A DNA stretch of 64,000 nt from Ichthyophis bannanicus (lineage: Eukaryota > Chordata > Amphibia > Gymnophiona > Ichthyophiidae), in assembly GCA_033557465.1 (NCBI GenBank), contig CM066037.1:514654686-514718685 (forward strand), given 5' to 3'. Below, one piece after another: positions 61,938-64,000 of the stretch. The notes below the pieces were generated by a model. It searched no databases and was not told the DNA's origin. It saw only the letters and a list, made by a program, of their open reading frames with translations. Positions within the stretch are counted from its first letter, which is position 1. Each line of letters opens with the position of its first letter. A program made the translations under genes and the position numbers.

Positions 61938-64000
61938 CTACAAGAGATCACAGAGAGAGGAAGACAGGCATCTGTATTTGGAAAAACTTAGAGAAGCTAG
62001 CAAAGTAGTCAAGAAGGCAAAGATTCAAAAGGAGGAGGAAATAGCCAATGCAATAAAATGGGGGGATAAGACATTTTTCAGATATAATAGTGAGAAGAGG
62101 AAGGGCAAAAGTGGTATTGTCAGACTCAAGGGTGCAGGGGGGGAATATGTAGAAGCTGATAAGGAAAAAGCAGAATTGCTTAACAAATATTTTTGTTCTG
62201 TGTTCACAGATGAAGAACCAGGAGCAGGACCTCAGAAAACACCCACAAATAAAAAGAGAAGTGAGGGACATCTTGAACAATTTTCAGAAGACTGTTCGTG
62301 AGAAACTAGCTCAACTTAAAGTAGACAAAGCGATGGGACCGGATGGGATACACCCTAGAATACTGAGGGAACGTGGGGACGTTCTAGCAACTCCACTGAC
62401 TGACCTTTTCAATGCCTCGTTGGAGTCAGGAGTGGTGCCAAAGGACTGGAGAGAGGCTCATGTGGTGCCTTTACACAAAAGCGGAAGTAAGGATGTGGTT
62501 GAAAACTACAGGCCGGTTAGTTTAACTTCGGTGGTGAGTAAATTATTGGAAACGCTGCTGAAAGAGAAAATAGTGAGGTTTCTGGAGTCCAGCGGATTAC
62601 AGGATCCGAGGCAGCATGGATTCACCAGAGGCAGGTCTTGTCAGACAAATCTGATTGATTTCTTTGACTGGGTGACCAGGGAGTTGGACCGAGGGAGAGC
62701 TCTAGATGAGGTGTATTTAGATTTCAGTAAAGCCTTTGACACTGTTGCTCACAGGCGACTTATAAACAAACTGAGCACCCTAGGGATGGACCCTAAAGTT
62801 ACTGCTTGGGTTAGAAATTGGTTGGGTGGCAGGCGACAAAGAGTACAAGTAAATGGAGCTCACTCTGAGAAGGATGTTACCAGTGGTGTGCCCCAGGGAT
62901 CTGTCCTTGGTCCGATTCTTTTTAACATCTTTGTTAGTGATATAGCGGAAGGGCTGTCGGGTAAGGTTTGCCTCTGGATAAATTGGAAGACTGGGTATCC
63001 AAATGGCAGATGAAATTTAATGTGGACAAGTGCAAAGTTATGCACCTAGGAAAGAACAACCCACACTATAGTTTCACGATGCAAGGCTCCACATTAGAAA
63101 CCACCACCCAGGAAAAAGATTTAGGAGTCATCGTGGATAACATGTTAAAACCCTCCGCCCAGTGTGCAGCGGCGGCCAAGAAAGCAAATAGAATGCTAGG
63201 TATCATAAGGAAAGGGATGGAGAATAAAACAAAGGATGTTATAATGCCTCTGTATCGCTCCATGGTACGACCGCACCTTGAATATTGTGTGCAATTCTGG
63301 TCACCGTATCTTAAAAAGGACATAGCGTTATTAGAAAAAGTACAGAGAAGAGCCACCAAATTGGTGAAGGGGATGGAAGGCTACTCCTATGAAGAGAGGC
63401 TAAGAAGGTTAGGGCTCTTTAGCCTGGAGAAGAGACGGCTGAGGGGAGATATGATAGAGGTCTATAAATTAATGAATGGAGTGGAACGGATAAACGTAGA
63501 TCAATTGTTTACGCTATCAGAGTATAGAAAGACTAGGGGACATGTAATGAAGCTACAGGGTAAACTATTTAAGACAAATAAGAGAAAATATTTTTTCACT
63601 CAACGTGTAATCAAACTCTGGAATCTGTTACCGGAGGATGTAGTAAGGGCTGTTAGTATAGCTGGGTTTAAAAAAGGTTTGGACAAGTTCCTGGAGGAAA
63701 GGTCCATAAACCACTATTAAAAAGGGACCCAGGATATCAATGCTTGACCCAGTACAAGCATTGTGGAACCTGTGTCTTTTGGGGATATTGCTAGGTACGT
63801 ATGACCTAAATTGGCCACTATTGGAAACAGGATACTGGGCTTGATGGACCTCGGTCTGACCCAGTATGGCATGTCTTATGTTCTTATGTTCTTACCCAGG
63901 AAGGTGTAGATAACATGAGGAGGGATCTAGCTAAGCTTGAAGAATGGTCTAGAATTTGGCAGCTGGGATTTAATGTTAAAAAATGTAAGGTCATGCATTT
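61938..64000 (+). pseudogene. CR1 (type A), interrupted by CR1 type B, runs off the window
   Basis: 5'-truncated inside the linker (KRSQREED region, near-identical to 15975). One frameshift lies near 62295. The RT is preserved from GPDGIHPRILRE to SGVPQGSVLGPILFNIF and GLSGKVCL at 62973. A CR1 of another subfamily follows (62975-63893), and type A resumes at 63894 with QEGVDNMRRDLAKLEEWSRI to the end of the window. About 35 bases coding for FADDTKIC are absent at the insertion site. The copy is very close to the CR1 at 16260-17150, so both are recent. Confidence 0.93.
62975..63893 (+). mobile_element. CR1 (type B), 5'-truncated, nested
   Basis: It encodes the CR1 C-terminal half without a stop until 63720: [75 protein letters not shown] and [20 protein letters not shown]. 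The 3' UTR ends in CTGACCCAGTATGGCATGTC and TTATGTTCTTATGTTCTTA. The first 5' bases overlap the end of the interrupted type A sequence. The same tail is the target of the Ty3 element at 27300/34032. Confidence 0.93.

Overview
This window is repetitive nuclear DNA from a vertebrate. I found no host protein-coding gene, rRNA gene or intact tRNA gene. Nearly everything recognisable is a transposable element: CR1, L2 and L1 LINEs, Penelope-like elements (PLEs), DIRS-type tyrosine-recombinase elements, a Ty3-type LTR element, Tc1/mariner, hAT, and large Harbinger-like DNA elements, plus tRNA-headed SINEs with a MIR-like core. PLE and DIRS together with CR1, L2, L1 and a Gmr1-like Ty3 element fit an amphibian or another non-mammalian, non-avian tetrapod. 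A caecilian is my guess, from the overall repeat style only.

Layout. 0-2 kb: a broken PLE reverse transcriptase with a GC-rich 0.6 kb insert. 3.2-10.2 kb: L2, Tc1, an old antisense L1 ORF1 split by a SINE and by an ORF1-only L1 copy, and paired foldback MITEs. 10.2-14.7 kb: an L2 on the minus strand with GC-rich 154-bp monomers upstream; its RT is interrupted by a composite insert. 15-18.3 kb: a CR1 joined to an (ACT)n array. 18.3-21 kb: another L1 ORF1 relic, split by a solo LTR that itself holds a CR1. 22.4-26.2 kb: a Harbinger-like relic, a 112-bp tandem array, a SINE and a DIRS recombinase. 27.3-34.0 kb: a complete Ty3/Gmr1-like element. 34.0-37.2 kb: a CR1 tail, a PLE-CR1 chimera holding a hAT MITE, a DIRS RT and a PLE tail. 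39.5-41.5 kb: a SINE and an L2. 42.9-61.1 kb: three large Harbinger-like elements hosting a palindromic PLE, a solo LTR and a nearly intact L2. 61.1-64 kb: an inverted-repeat element and a CR1 nested in a CR1.

The strongest candidate for something new is the 6.7 kb element at 27301-34031 and its two solo-LTR relatives. It encodes Gag (SCAN-like capsid part and zinc knuckle), protease, dUTPase, RT and RNase H, but no integrase that I can see. It nevertheless has TG...CA LTRs of about 1.5 kb and a 4-bp target duplication. Each LTR carries a long open frame that starts at the LTR's first base. In the full element pol runs without a stop through the polypurine tract into this frame. Two unrelated-looking solo LTRs (18630-20382 and 47959-49454) keep the same frame phase, polyadenylation context and C-terminal box, so a coding LTR appears to be a conserved property of the family.

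Other notable structures are a palindromic PLE with a 15-bp target duplication, hammerhead-ribozyme-like motifs followed by AATAAAG at three unrelated loci, a PLE-CR1 chimera present at two loci, an ORF1-only L1 copy, and tRNA-like modules scattered through the Harbinger-like elements. All comparisons were made by eye within the window; no database search was possible.
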